Notes: generated from the sequence alone by a model not told the origin. Shown: positions 35,779 through 45,174, counted from the stretch's first letter. The stretch is DNA of 64,000 bases from Virgibacillus sp. NKC19-3 (GCF_019837165.1 NZ_JAGYHC010000001.1:3967358-4031357), one strand, 5' to 3'. Program-made: numbers and translations.

Positions 35779-36888
35779 CTATGCATCATCGTTGGCTGAC
35801 TCTTTATACCGACGTTTTTGCCGGTATCCATAGGTGATGTCTTTTACCATTTCCTCGTCTTCCAAACTTGCCCCAATAGCACCCGTTACTGTGGTAATGG
35901 AGGCTAAAATCCACGCCAGCTTCACATAATTAATGAAAGTGAACGCACCATCGAGATCTGTCAATGATTGATACGCCTCCAGTGGAACGAGCGTTACGAC
36001 AAGAATTAAAAAAAACGTAAATAACACAGCATAATACGTAATAACAGAAAGAATCAATGTCATGACGGTTGCTCGATTATATAAACGACGAATGAACCGA
36101 TTTTTGCCACTTGCTGGCGTTTCCCAAAGATTGTGGGAAACAATAAGCCAGACAACCATCAGGCTGATTGCTACCAATGATAGTACAGTCAGCCTTGATT
36201 CGCTGAGTAAATGACTTAACGTCCACATCGTTGGAAAAATGGAAGCGAAGGCCCCCGTCGTAAATGCTACCGCAATAACCTTTTTGAATGAAGACATGAT
36301 ACTCCAAGGCTTATTAGCTTGTGTCATACCAAGAAGCAAACGAATCTTCCCATTAAATCTCGGGACGACGGTATAGCGTTTATCTGCTTCCTTTACGCTA
36401 CTACCTGCATCAACTCTTCTTACTCGGCTTAAGGGAAATTGCTTCTCCAGTGACTTTTTGGAATTATTTCTTCTCCCACTATTCTCTTCGGAAGGATGAT
36501 ACAATTCATCCATGATCGTAATAATCGCCTTTTTCACTTTTTCCTTTTTCACCACCCAACCAAACGCAGGAATAGACAATTGAGCCACATCATGCTTATT
36601 GTTTATATCTGTTACGATGATATTCTTATCAAGGAATATAGGCAAATCCGTTAAGCAAATCGCATAGTTCCAATCATGCTGCTTGCGGATTTTGACAGCA
36701 CCTTCCAAAATATCATCAACCGACTCAGCAAAGCCCGTAACCGGATCCATCACTGTTTCCACAGACCAGTTAACATGTTCATCAATTTCTTCGGCAAAAA
36801 ATGCCGGCAGTGCTTCCGCCATGTCTGCTGCAATTTCTGCAGGTAGCTCCGGTGCAGCAATTAGCCCTACTTTTGTTTCGTTCGTCAA
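35779..36888 (-). CDS. Membrane protein of unknown function, paralogue 2 of a tandem pair
   Basis: A 369-aa protein. The soluble N-terminal part (about residues 1-195) has KVGLIAAPELPAEIA, MDPVTGFAE, WNYAICLTDLPIF and VAQLSIPAFG. Four transmembrane segments follow (about 205-345), then a charged cytosolic tail. Homologues are often mislabelled as folate enzymes; I see no catalytic motif supporting that. It starts at a TTG (MTNETKVGL) that overlaps the upstream gene's stop by 4 bases, implying coupled expression and perhaps a hetero-oligomer. Confidence 0.75.
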   Translation of the reverse strand: MTNETKVGLIAAPELPAEIAADMAEALPAFFAEEIDEHVNWSVETVMDPVTGFAESVDDILEGAVKIRKQHDWNYAICLTDLPIFLDKNIIVTDINNKHDVAQLSIPAFGWVVKKEKVKKAIITIMDELYHPSEENSGRRNNSKKSLEKQFPLSRVRRVDAGSSVKEADKRYTVVPRFNGKIRLLLGMTQANKPWSIMSSFKKVIAVAFTTGAFASIFPTMWTLSHLLSESRLTVLSLVAISLMVVWLIVSHNLWETPASGKNRFIRRLYNRATVMTLILSVITYYAVLFTFFLILVVTLVPLEAYQSLTDLDGAFTFINYVKLAWILASITTVTGAIGASLEDEEMVKDITYGYRQKRRYKESANDDA

Positions 36889-38072
36889 TTTTCTGCACCC
36901 TCTTCCTTTTTCGTATCATTGGATTCCTGTTTGCTGCTTGTGCCATCCTCTTCCTGTCCAATTTCATGGTGGCGCTGCTGCTGACGGAAGGAATACGTAA
37001 TGTTTCTTATATTTTCTTCACGTTCCAGCCCCGATCCGATAGCTCCCGCCAGCGTCCCGGCAGAAGTAATAAACCACACGAGACTAAAATAGGAATGAAT
37101 TCCCGGATCACTGTCCATTCCCGTTGATAGTTGGAATAACTCAGGTGGAACAAACAAGGAAACCGATATAGAAAACAGTCCAAAAAGCACAATATAATTG
37201 ATGCTAACAAGCGAAAATAGCGTCAAAAAGGTCGTACCATTATAAAGCTGACGCCAGCGTTTCTTCCCGTGTTCTGATGGTTTTTCCCAAAGATTTTGTG
37301 AAAAAATGATCCATGTGACCATTCCAAAAATCGCCAGCAGCATCAAGAAAATCATTCTGTAATTGCTATATAGGATGCTTAACTGCCACGGTGTTGAAAA
37401 TATGGAAATATAGGTACCCGTTGCAAATGCAAGGGCGAGCACTTTATAAAAGGAAAAGAATCCTTTCCATGGACGGTTGGCTCTGGTCATCCCCAGTAAA
37501 ACCCGGCTATAACCAATAACCCTGGATGTTATCACATAGCGCAAGTCTGCACCCGTTTGATTGGAATATCCTTCCTCGCGCTTGGTGAAAGAGATAGGAA
37601 ATGGATTTTTTCCTGCCTTTTTGTATTTGCGCCTGCCTGCTCTTGTCTGTTTTTGTTTTTCTAACTCGAAAAGGGAACCGGCATACAGATTCTCCATGAG
37701 CTTCAGCAACGTTTTTCTGATTCGTTTGCGCATCGGAAACAGTCCAAAAGAAGGAATGGAAATCTGAGCGATGCCCTCCTTTAGGTTAGCATTAGCCGTG
37801 ACTAATTGTTTATCGTAAAAAAAGGGTAGATCTGTCAAGGTGATGGCGTAATCCCAGCCATTTTCTTGTTTGATATTATTTGCCTTTTCCAGCACCTGAT
37901 TAATGTCTTCCGCTACCCCCACCAATGGGTCTACCGTAAACTCGGTCTCCCATGTTACTTGAGGGTCAATTGTTTTCTCAAACTGCTCCGGCAATTTTTT
38001 TACTAGGTGTGTGCATAGATCAGCAGGCAAACCTGGTGTGGAAATCAGCCCGACTGTCATAGATGCAGCCAT
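36885..38072 (-). CDS. Membrane protein of unknown function, paralogue 1 of a tandem pair
   Basis: A 395-aa paralogue of the next gene: TVGLISTPGLPADLC, VDPLVGVAED, WDYAITLTDLPFF, IAQISIPSFG, then LLGMTRANRPWKGFFSFYKVLALAFATG leading into four transmembrane helices. The C-terminal tail is long, acidic and Gln-rich (EEDGTSSKQESNDTKKEE). The N-terminal domain looks alpha-beta and cytosolic. GGGGGAG 5 bases upstream fixes the ATG. Function unknown; the shared DLP and SIP-FG motifs point to a conserved fold. Confidence 0.75.
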   Translation of the reverse strand: MAASMTVGLISTPGLPADLCTHLVKKLPEQFEKTIDPQVTWETEFTVDPLVGVAEDINQVLEKANNIKQENGWDYAITLTDLPFFYDKQLVTANANLKEGIAQISIPSFGLFPMRKRIRKTLLKLMENLYAGSLFELEKQKQTRAGRRKYKKAGKNPFPISFTKREEGYSNQTGADLRYVITSRVIGYSRVLLGMTRANRPWKGFFSFYKVLALAFATGTYISIFSTPWQLSILYSNYRMIFLMLLAIFGMVTWIIFSQNLWEKPSEHGKKRWRQLYNGTTFLTLFSLVSINYIVLFGLFSISVSLFVPPELFQLSTGMDSDPGIHSYFSLVWFITSAGTLAGAIGSGLEREENIRNITYSFRQQQRHHEIGQEEDGTSSKQESNDTKKEEGAEN

Positions 38073-38220
38073 TCGCTCTCCCCCTTTTTCTGGTTCGTCA
38101 TGAACAACTTTCTTTTTTTAGTCGTCTCCCTTTTGTTTCCCCTTTTTTGCTAATTAAAAACGGATTTATGTATACGTCATTTGTGAAATACGATGTATAA
38201 GGCGAATGGAAGACAAAAAC

Positions 38221-38249
38221 CTCGAATTCTTAGAAACTAAGAGTTCGAG
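38221..38249 (-). terminator. Terminator after the 48-aa ORF
   Basis: CTCGAATTCTTAG, AAA loop, CTAAGAGTTCGAG; 13-bp stem with one G-T pair, followed on the minus strand by GTTTTTG. Confidence 0.75.
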
Positions 38250-38271
38250 ATTTTATCCTTTTTCTTACCAC

Positions 38272-38418
38272 TTAATAACCACATAAACAATTCAAATTGT
38301 ATAACAAAGATGCCGTTTGAAAAAGATTTTCAGTCCCATTAAAATCGTGATACCGTATATAATCCCAGATACTAAAAAATAGATACATGACGACAAATAT
38401 AATAAGGAAATTTTTCAT
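38272..38418 (-). CDS. 48-residue membrane peptide ORF
   Basis: ATG at 38418 with GAAAGGATC 6-7 bases upstream encodes 48 residues: an N-terminal transmembrane segment (MKNFLIIFVVMYLFFSIW) and a polar C-terminus ending LYNLNCLCGY. A strong terminator follows 22 bases after the stop, which supports a real short transcript. No known family. Confidence 0.45.
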   Translation of the reverse strand: MKNFLIIFVVMYLFFSIWDYIRYHDFNGTENLFQTASLLYNLNCLCGY

Positions 38419-38470
38419 AAAAAAGATCCTTTCTTTCGCTTTCCTCCGAGACGAAACGTGTAATTCTCGT

Positions 38471-38521
38471 TTACGAAGTGAAAAACGGTTCCTTGAAAAA
38501 ATGTTTTAGTCGATCACCCAT
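38471..38521 (-). CDS. 16-residue peptide ORF
   Basis: ATG at 38521 (MGDRLKHFFKEPF) with AGAGGAT upstream ends after 16 residues. It precedes the 48-aa ORF on the same strand and could be a leader peptide. Evidence is only the ribosome binding site and position. Confidence 0.25.
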   Translation of the reverse strand: MGDRLKHFFKEPFFTS

Positions 38522-38589
38522 AGTAATCATCCTCTTTTTGCAAGACTATAACCATTATTTAATTTAAACAAACAATGATTTACTGTATC

Positions 38590-38691
38590 TCAAGTAATAT
38601 ATAATGATGAACCTATTCCTATAACTCCACAAATCGGAGCTGCTGGTCCTGTATTTCCTGCACATGCTATAAAACCTAAGGTTGACGCAGG
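38590..38691 (-). pseudogene. Possible remnant of a Gly/Ala-rich, two-Cys peptide gene
   Basis: An open frame without a start reads PASTLGFIACAG, then NTGPAAPICGVIGIG and SSLYIT before a stop. The composition is like the core of bacteriocin or RiPP precursors. An ATG with a basic N-terminus (MSINQKRKH) lies upstream in another frame, so a frameshift is possible. No modification enzyme is nearby. Confidence 0.2.
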
Positions 38692-38775
38692 CTAAAAGAA
38701 ATATGTTTTCTTTTTTGATTAATTGACATGCAATCTCCATATGGTATGTTGGGTTCAAAAGAGAGGAATGATCGA

Positions 38776-39471
38776 ATGAGGAAACAGACAAAGATTTTTT
38801 GCTATAATATTGCCCTACTATTAATCATTCTATTTCTCGTTGGATGCGCAGACGGGACGAACGAAGAATCAGAAACAGCTGCTTCAGAGGATGACGCCGT
38901 TTTAGAATCTGAAGATGAAACAGAAACAGATGAAAAAGAGGAAGAAGGGGAACCGGCGTCTACCACCGAGCCTGAAGATGACAATAGTGGCGATACTAAT
39001 GATACTTCTTCAGAAAGAACAAATGATGAAGAGCCTTCTAATAATAATACGGATGAAAGTGACAATGCATCTGGAAGTGAGGAGGATAATCCATTATCCG
39101 GATATTCCTCTGAGAAAATTGAATACGCTCGCGTTTGGCTGCAGCTTGGGGAAATAAAAGATGTAGATGAGTTGAATGTTCACCACATTCCAGCCGGTAC
39201 ACCTCTTAACCCTGACGATGAAACCAGTGCTGACTATCCGGAAGATGTGATCCAGCTAGCAGGCGGTCGCTTAGTAGCTGGTTCGGTAACCTATAGTGGG
39301 AACGGGGATGGAACGATTAATGTATACAACGTTCCCTTACGCTGGGACGGTAATTACCCTGCAGGGGAGGAATTTTACCAAGATATTATCGAAAATACCA
39401 AGCAGGAGTATATTGACATAGGTGACGATGAAGAAGTCATTACGCTCATTGATAAAATGAATATTGATTAA
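38776..39471 (+). CDS. Lipoprotein with long acidic linker
   Basis: A 231-aa protein with a lipobox (FLVGC, lipidated Cys about residue 23). A low-complexity region of about 85 residues rich in Glu, Asp, Ser, Asn and Thr follows, then a folded C-terminal domain (about 110-231: YSSEKIEYARVWLQLG; HHIPAGTPLNP; VYNVPLRWDGNYPAGEEFY). AGAGGAAT before ATG 38776 sets the start. The domain is unknown to me. The acidic linker fits a surface protein of a salt-adapted organism. Confidence 0.8.
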   Translation: MRKQTKIFCYNIALLLIILFLVGCADGTNEESETAASEDDAVLESEDETETDEKEEEGEPASTTEPEDDNSGDTNDTSSERTNDEEPSNNNTDESDNASGSEEDNPLSGYSSEKIEYARVWLQLGEIKDVDELNVHHIPAGTPLNPDDETSADYPEDVIQLAGGRLVAGSVTYSGNGDGTINVYNVPLRWDGNYPAGEEFYQDIIENTKQEYIDIGDDEEVITLIDKMNID

Positions 39472-39500
39472 TCGGAAGTCGTTATCTTGATTTTCTAACA

Positions 39501-39535
39501 AAAGGGGCTGTTCAAAAATAGATAGGACAGCCCCT
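39501..39535 (+). terminator. Terminator of the lipoprotein gene
   Basis: AGGGGCTGTTC and GGACAGCCCCT pair over about 12 nt. The right arm is also the beginning of the 53-bp array, whose units start with GACAGC(C/T)CCT. Confidence 0.6.
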
Positions 39536-39843
39536 CTATGGTACACGCTTCGACCAAATGTTACTACCCCATGTGCCTGACAGCTCCTCTACGGTACACG
39601 CTTCGACCAAATGCTGCTACCCCATGTGTCTGACAGCCCCTCTATGGTACACGCTTCGACCAAATGCTACTATCCCATGTGCCTGACAGCTCCTCTACGG
39701 TACATGCTTCGACCAAATGCTGCTATCCCATGTACTTGACAGCTCTTCTACGGTACATGCTTCGACCAAATGCTACTATCCCATGTGCCTGACAGCTCCT
39801 CTACGGTACATGCTTCGACCAAATGCTACTATCCCATGTACTT
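39526..39843. repeat. Tandem array: six 53-bp units
   Basis: Units start at 39526, 39579, 39632, 39685, 39738 and 39791. The core is GGTACA[C/T]GCTTCGACCAA, then ATG and CCCATGT. In units 4 and 6 the ends GTACATG and CATGTAC form a perfect 7-bp inverted repeat over about 22 nt. In units 1-3 the same positions read GTACACG and CATGTG(C/T). Not coding, since 53 is not a multiple of 3. Confidence 0.95.
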
Positions 39844-39849
39844 GAGAAA

Positions 39850-40115
39850 CCGTTTGACAAACCGCCCACTTTTACACTCATATCTTTCCCGGGTTCTACC
39901 CCGGCAATTATGATAATAACAGCGAACATACACAACACAATGAGTGAGACCAGCCATCCATTTTGTTATATCATGAAGTGCACCAGCCGTGACAGGCCGG
40001 ACCCAATGGTGCCCGAAGGTTGGATGCAATCAATATAATTCCTATCACTCGTCCAAACACCGCTACTTTATGTCGTTGTGTATGATTATCTATTTTTGTT
40101 TGCGCTTTTTCCAAA
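39850..40115 (-). pseudogene. Remnant of an MFS transporter, CynX/NimT type
   Basis: One frame reads VIGIILIASNLRAPL, the family's first transmembrane segment. It then joins GPVTAGALHDITK, the start of the last periplasmic loop. After a frame change it continues WLVSLIVLCMFAVIIIIAGV, the last transmembrane helix. About 300 internal codons are gone. The fragment adjoins the 53-bp array. Confidence 0.7.
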
Positions 40116-40204
40116 TCTAGTCCCCGGAATACTTTTAAGGAGCCTGTCCCCACCACATCAACGCTTTGCATGGTGAGGAGGCAGACCCCCTTGAAAAACC
40201 TTCT

Positions 40205-41572
40205 TTAAACCGGAACTGGTGGTACGTCACTCTCTTGATAACGATGATCCAAGTCCACAAATTTATTATATTCCTTCACAAACGCAAGCTCCACCGAGCC
40301 GGTCGGACCGTTACGCTGTTTGGAAATGATGATTTCGATAATATTCTCTTTCTCTGATTCTGCATCATAATAATCATCGCGATAGAGGAATCCGACAATG
40401 TCAGCATCCTGCTCGATACTTCCTGACTCACGTAAATCCGACATCATCGGGCGTTTGTCCTGACGTGATTCCACACCACGCGACAGCTGGGATAGGGCGA
40501 TTAATGGAACATTTAATTCACGTGCCAACCCTTTTAGTTCCCGGGAAATTTCCGAGACCTCTTGCTGTCGATTTTCACGTGAACTTCCAGTACCTTGAAT
40601 AAGCTGTAGGTAATCGATTAAAATCATACCAAGTCCGTCTTCCTGTTTGAGGCGACGACATTTGGATCGAATCTCACTCACGCGAATCCCCGGGGAATCA
40701 TCGATATAGATACCTGCATTGGAAAGAGAGCCCATCGCCATTGTTAATTTACTCCAGTCATCTGCTTGCAGCTGTCCATTACGCAAGCGCTGGGAATCAA
40801 TATTGCCTTCTGCACAAAGCATACGCTGGACAAGCTGATCGGCACCCATCTCCAGACTGAAAATAGCAACATTTTCATCATTGTTTACGGCGACATTTTG
40901 CGCAACATTTAAGGCAAAGGCTGTTTTACCTACAGAGGGGCGTGCAGCAACGATGATGAGATCATTGCGCTGAAAGCCGGACGTAATCCGGTCTAAATCC
41001 CGAAATCCAGTCGGGATACCGGTGATATCTGATGTTGCCTGATGCAATTGTTCAATCGTATCATATACTTCGATCAACACATCTTTAATCGTTTTAAACG
41101 CTCCGGTTTGTTGACGACTTGATACTTCTAAAATATTTTTCTCAGCCTCGTTCAATACTGTTTCAACATCGTCTTCTTTTTCAAATCCGGATGTGACAAT
41201 ATCTGTAGCCGCACGAATTAAGCGACGGAGTAATGCCTTTTCTTCAACAATTTTACTGTAATATTCCATATTCGCTGCAGTCGGAACACTGCCGGCAACT
41301 TCAGAAAGGTACGTAACGCCTCCTGCTTCATCCAGTGTCTTTTGATTTTGCAGGTAGGTCGTTACCGTAACAACATCAATCGGCTCGCCCTTATCAGCCA
41401 GACTCATCATTGCTTGGAAAATACGTTGATGGCCCGCGCGATAAAAGTCTTCCGCTACCAATAACTCAGATGCCGTTGAAAATGATTCCGGCTCAAGAAA
41501 TATAGCACCAATGACGGATTGTTCCGCTTCTATATTATGTGGGGGTATGCGATCATTCCAATCGTCACTCAT
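40205..41572 (-). CDS. dnaB: Replicative DNA helicase (DnaB; DnaC in B. subtilis)
   Basis: A 455-aa hexameric helicase. The N-terminal domain (about 1-150; PPHNIEAEQSVIGAIF) binds primase. The RecA-like domain (about 175-455) has Walker A AARPSVGKTAFALN, LSLEMG-like IFSLEMGADQL and Walker B MILIDYLQL. It unwinds DNA at the fork. It follows rplI as in B. subtilis. Inside the gene, 40536-40549 is AGTTCCCGGGAAAT, one base from a Noc site. Confidence 0.97.
   Translation of the reverse strand: MSDDWNDRIPPHNIEAEQSVIGAIFLEPESFSTASELLVAEDFYRAGHQRIFQAMMSLADKGEPIDVVTVTTYLQNQKTLDEAGGVTYLSEVAGSVPTAANMEYYSKIVEEKALLRRLIRAATDIVTSGFEKEDDVETVLNEAEKNILEVSSRQQTGAFKTIKDVLIEVYDTIEQLHQATSDITGIPTGFRDLDRITSGFQRNDLIIVAARPSVGKTAFALNVAQNVAVNNDENVAIFSLEMGADQLVQRMLCAEGNIDSQRLRNGQLQADDWSKLTMAMGSLSNAGIYIDDSPGIRVSEIRSKCRRLKQEDGLGMILIDYLQLIQGTGSSRENRQQEVSEISRELKGLARELNVPLIALSQLSRGVESRQDKRPMMSDLRESGSIEQDADIVGFLYRDDYYDAESEKENIIEIIISKQRNGPTGSVELAFVKEYNKFVDLDHRYQESDVPPVPV
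40536..40549. promoter_or_regulatory. Noc-binding-like palindrome inside dnaB
   Basis: AGTTCCCGGGAAAT differs at one position from ATTTCCCGGGAAAT. A degenerate parS-like TTTTCACGTGAACT lies about 23 bp to the right. Confidence 0.4.
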
Positions 41573-41606
41573 TTCATCCCCTCCTTACCTAAGAGACATG
41601 TCTATA

Positions 41607-41640
41607 TTCGAATGCTTCCATTACCATGAAAGCATTCGAA
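41607..41640 (-). terminator. Hairpin between rplI and dnaB
   Basis: TTCGAATGCTT and AAGCATTCGAA pair perfectly, extended by CAT/ATG. There is no T-run on the minus strand, so it is more likely a processing or partial termination signal than a full stop. Confidence 0.5.
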
Positions 41641-41655
41641 CTATCCCGTGTTTCC

Positions 41656-42102
41656 TCACTTTTCTGTTACATGCACGGTAACAGAGCCGGAAACTTCCGG
41701 GTGCAGCTTAACAGGCACGGTTGTATACCCTAACGCACGAATGGGCTCATCGAGTTCAATCTTGCGTTTATCAATTTTATAGCCATGATTTTTTTCTAAA
41801 GATTCAGCAATGTGCTTGCTTGTAATCGATCCAAAGAGACGTCCATTATCACCGGATTTGGCTTGTAACTCGACGTTCAGATCTGCTAACTTATCTTTGA
41901 GATCCATGGCTGCTTCCTTTTCCTCTTGTTCCTTTTGTGCTTCTTTGCGCTGCTTCGCTTCCAATGCTTTCAGATTGCCTGGTGTTGCCTCTTGAGCAAT
42001 GTTGTTTTTCAATAAGTAATTGCGTGCATACCCATCCGAAACATTCTTTACTTCGCCTTTTTTACCTTTTCCTTTGACATCTTTTAGAAAAATTACTTTC
42101 AT
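41656..42102 (-). CDS. rplI: 50S ribosomal protein L9
   Basis: A 148-aa L9 protein with the N-terminal domain [33 protein letters not shown] (split here by function, not domain loss), a long connecting helix and a C-terminal RNA-binding domain ending VTVHVTEK. It binds 23S rRNA near L1. The ATG overlaps the gdpP stop by 4 bases, as in related Bacilli. Confidence 0.97.
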   Translation of the reverse strand: MKVIFLKDVKGKGKKGEVKNVSDGYARNYLLKNNIAQEATPGNLKALEAKQRKEAQKEQEEKEAAMDLKDKLADLNVELQAKSGDNGRLFGSITSKHIAESLEKNHGYKIDKRKIELDEPIRALGYTTVPVKLHPEVSGSVTVHVTEK

Positions 42103-44075
42103 TCTGATTCTCCCCCTTCGAAATATTCATCTAAAATATCCTTCAATAAGCCCTCGGCATCTTCAAGGGTCGTGTCTTCAATTTGTGTAGCAGCATTGGT
42201 TAAGTGGCCGCCACCATCCATTTTTTCCATGATAAGCTGCACATTGATTTCACCCAGCGAACGTGCGCTAATACCAATTCTACCATCTTTACGCTCAGAG
42301 ATAACGAATGATGCTTTAATACCATTCATCGTTAAAAGTGTATCGGCTGCTTGAGCTATTAATATATGACCGTAAGTTTTCCCGGTTTCTGCGGTTGCAA
42401 TGGCAATAGAATCCCGATAAACTTCAGAGCGTTCGATTAATTTACTACGTTTGACATAAACATCCAGGTCTTCCTTCATAAATCGCTGTACCAGCACGTT
42501 ATCTGCACCTTTGGAACGCAAATAGGAAGCAGCATCAAACGTGCGCGAACCTGTTCGCATGGAAAAGCTCTTTGTATCCACAATAATACCAGATAGGAGT
42601 GCCGTAGCTTCAAGTATTTTTAATTTCTGGTTTTTCGGCTGATATTCCAAAAGCTCTGTTACCAGTTCTGCGGTTGATGATGCATATGGTTCCATATATA
42701 CGAGTGTTGGATTATCCACGAATTCCTCTCCACGACGATGATGATCAATAACTACTTTGTAATCTGTCATTTGAAGCAAGTTTTCATTTGCAACCATCGA
42801 TGGCCGATGCGTATCTACTACCACAACCAAGCTTCGGTTTCCTGTAAGCTCCTCTGCCTCTTCTGGATCAATTAAGTGCTCCCATAGTTCCTCGTCTTTC
42901 TGTATTTCCTCAACCAAACGATAAACCCCTGTATCGACATCGTCCGGGTCAAATACAACATAACCTTCCACATCATTTGTTTTCGCGATATTTAAAATCC
43001 CTATAGCCGCACCAAGCGAATCCATATCCGGAGCCTTATGTCCCATAATAATAACATTATCACTTACTTTGACAAGTTCCATCAACGCATGGGAAATAAC
43101 ACGCGCACGCACTCGGGTTCGTTTTTCCATGGGGTTTGTCTTACCACCGTAAAAACGAACTTTCCCGACTTCATCCTTGATTGCAACCTGATCACCGCCG
43201 CGCCCAAGGGCTAAATCAAGACTGGATTGTGCCAGCCCCCCAAGGTCTGGTAGGGTTGCTTCACCATACCCGACACCTATACTAAGCGTAACCGAATTAC
43301 CCTGCTGGACGTCTACTTCACGGACTCTATCTAGGATATCAAATTTTGCATGTTCCAGCTGTCGCAGAATTTCCTGCGTTCCTACAGCTAAAAACCGCTC
43401 TTGTGATGTCCGCTTCAAATAAAGCCCATTCTCAGATGACCAATTATTTAAGACAGCCGTTACCTGTGAATTCAACTGACTTTTTAGCCTATCGTCCATG
43501 TTTTGTGTGATTTCCTCGTAATTATCCAAATAAATAATAGCCAAAACCGTTTTATCATTATTGTACAGTGTTTGTAATTCAGCATGCGCTGTACGATCAA
43601 ACATATACAACAGGCGCTCTTCTTTTTTTACCTTTGTTTGAAATTTATAGCCATCCAGTTCAAACCATATATTATCTTTACTCTCCTTAATTCTTGGGAT
43701 GAGATCTTCAGAGAGCACATTCAATGAATTCCCGACAATTGTATTATTATCCTCGGCAAATTTATTCATATATGGATTCGCCCATTCAATCTTGTAATCA
43801 TCGCTATATAAAACAATGCCAAAGGGCATTTCGAGTAGCGCCTCATCTCCAACTTTTTTAATCCGATGGGAAATAGTCGCTATATACTTTTCTGCTTCTT
43901 GAAGCAATGTCCGCTCTGTTCGAATGCTGTAGTAAATGGAAGCAGCTAAAAACAATGTCATAATAAGTCCAAGCACCCATTGGAAATACCATATGACAAC
44001 AAGCAATAGAATGGATAGTGCATAAATCACCCATAAATGACTGCTAAGTTTTGGTTTCTTTTGTAAATCTGGCAT
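42099..44075 (-). CDS. gdpP: c-di-AMP phosphodiesterase GdpP (YybT)
   Basis: A 658-aa membrane enzyme: two N-terminal TM helices (about 13-50), a haem-binding PAS domain (about 85-150), a degenerate GGDEF domain (about 170-300) and a DHH/DHHA1 hydrolase (about 340-650) with [31 protein letters not shown] and GGGH. It cleaves c-di-AMP to pApA and so lowers the pool made by CdaS and other cyclases. It is transcribed with yybS upstream and rplI downstream. Confidence 0.96.
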   Translation of the reverse strand: MPDLQKKPKLSSHLWVIYALSILLLVVIWYFQWVLGLIMTLFLAASIYYSIRTERTLLQEAEKYIATISHRIKKVGDEALLEMPFGIVLYSDDYKIEWANPYMNKFAEDNNTIVGNSLNVLSEDLIPRIKESKDNIWFELDGYKFQTKVKKEERLLYMFDRTAHAELQTLYNNDKTVLAIIYLDNYEEITQNMDDRLKSQLNSQVTAVLNNWSSENGLYLKRTSQERFLAVGTQEILRQLEHAKFDILDRVREVDVQQGNSVTLSIGVGYGEATLPDLGGLAQSSLDLALGRGGDQVAIKDEVGKVRFYGGKTNPMEKRTRVRARVISHALMELVKVSDNVIIMGHKAPDMDSLGAAIGILNIAKTNDVEGYVVFDPDDVDTGVYRLVEEIQKDEELWEHLIDPEEAEELTGNRSLVVVVDTHRPSMVANENLLQMTDYKVVIDHHRRGEEFVDNPTLVYMEPYASSTAELVTELLEYQPKNQKLKILEATALLSGIIVDTKSFSMRTGSRTFDAASYLRSKGADNVLVQRFMKEDLDVYVKRSKLIERSEVYRDSIAIATAETGKTYGHILIAQAADTLLTMNGIKASFVISERKDGRIGISARSLGEINVQLIMEKMDGGGHLTNAATQIEDTTLEDAEGLLKDILDEYFEGGESE

Positions 44076-44102
44076 AGTACTCAGCTCCTACTTACGTGCG
44101 CC

Positions 44103-45053
44103 TTATTTTTCGTTATTATCTGTCATGCGATCCCTTAACCTAAAGCCTATATCGATTATACCTAAAATACGTACCAAATACAGTAATGGAGCGAATATTA
44201 TTATCAATACAACACTTAAGATGGGAACCGCTTTGGAGATATTCTTGTGATGCGCGTAAAAGAATATAAAGGAAATGCCTTGAAGGGACATTACGAGACC
44301 TGTAATAACAAGAAGATTTTGAGTCCCTAGGTAAAGGATATTATCCGGATCCAGCTCCATCAATGAAAAAACTAATGCAACTAAATAGATCCATATAACA
44401 GAAACCGGAAATTGCAACTTGCGAAAAGGCGGAAACTGCAATTGTTTTCGTTCTATTCGGTTGATCACTTTAAAACTAAGCCATTGGCTAATAAATGCCA
44501 ATACAACACCGGCAATAGCAAGACCAACAGGAAATAAATCGGTTAACAGGCCAACCTGTTCTTCCAACAAACTGCTCGCTTCTTCTAACTGCTGCCCTTC
44601 AACTCCAAACTGTTCTAATAGCTCTGCGCTCATTTGCATGGACTCTCCGAGCGTTGCTTCAAATTCCTCTATCCAATTTATATCAAGTAAAACCTGGGTG
44701 TATACAAAAACAAATAATAGACCAACAATAAAGCCGAATGTTCCACGAGCCCAAGTCTCATAAGCAGATACATTCTGATAAATGGCACTTCCTATCATTA
44801 ATCCGCCAAAACCCATAAGTATAGCTATTGGCAACGTAAAAGTAACAGCGAAAAGAGTTGTTAACAGTGCCGCTACAACCATCATTACTAAAGTCGGCTT
44901 CCAGTTATATCTCGATGCATATATAACAAATGGCACTGGCAACACAAACATCGCAAAAATCGATAGAACAGGAACGAAAACAGCGACCAGCAACAGTACC
45001 ATGAATATTGCTGTAAGTAATGCTCCATCTGTTAGCCTCTTTGATTGATTCAT
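44103..45053 (-). CDS. yybS: YybS-family membrane protein (DUF2232)
   Basis: A 316-aa polytopic protein (about eight TM segments) that begins RLTDGALLTAIFMVLLL, characteristic of DUF2232. It resembles substrate-specificity (S) components of ECF transporters, but no substrate is known. It is the first gene of the yybS-gdpP-rplI-dnaB run, 27 bp before gdpP. GGTGCAAT precedes the ATG. Confidence 0.9.
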   Translation of the reverse strand: MNQSKRLTDGALLTAIFMVLLLVAVFVPVLSIFAMFVLPVPFVIYASRYNWKPTLVMMVVAALLTTLFAVTFTLPIAILMGFGGLMIGSAIYQNVSAYETWARGTFGFIVGLLFVFVYTQVLLDINWIEEFEATLGESMQMSAELLEQFGVEGQQLEEASSLLEEQVGLLTDLFPVGLAIAGVVLAFISQWLSFKVINRIERKQLQFPPFRKLQFPVSVIWIYLVALVFSLMELDPDNILYLGTQNLLVITGLVMSLQGISFIFFYAHHKNISKAVPILSVVLIIIFAPLLYLVRILGIIDIGFRLRDRMTDNNEK

Positions 45054-45160
45054 TTATTGCACCTCATCTAAAACAAAACGTTTCTAAATTTAATTTCACT
45101 CATTATAATATGATAACATGATTTATAGGGTTATGTATGTCGAAACACGTAGAAAATATT

Positions 45161-45174
45161 ATTTCCCGGGGAAT
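45161..45174. promoter_or_regulatory. Noc-binding-like palindrome
   Basis: ATTTCCCGGGGAAT, one mismatch from the Noc consensus, within AATATTATTTCCCGGGGAAT. It is intergenic, between yybS and the divergent DUF1189-like gene. The rest of 45054-45333 shows nothing else clear. Confidence 0.45.

Noticed and set aside
35779..38072. Methylene-tetrahydrofolate dehydrogenase annotation for the tandem pair
   Set aside because: No dinucleotide fold or FolD motif is visible, and the C-terminal half is a membrane domain.
39526..39843. CRISPR array
   Set aside because: The whole 53-bp unit repeats; no variable spacer exists.
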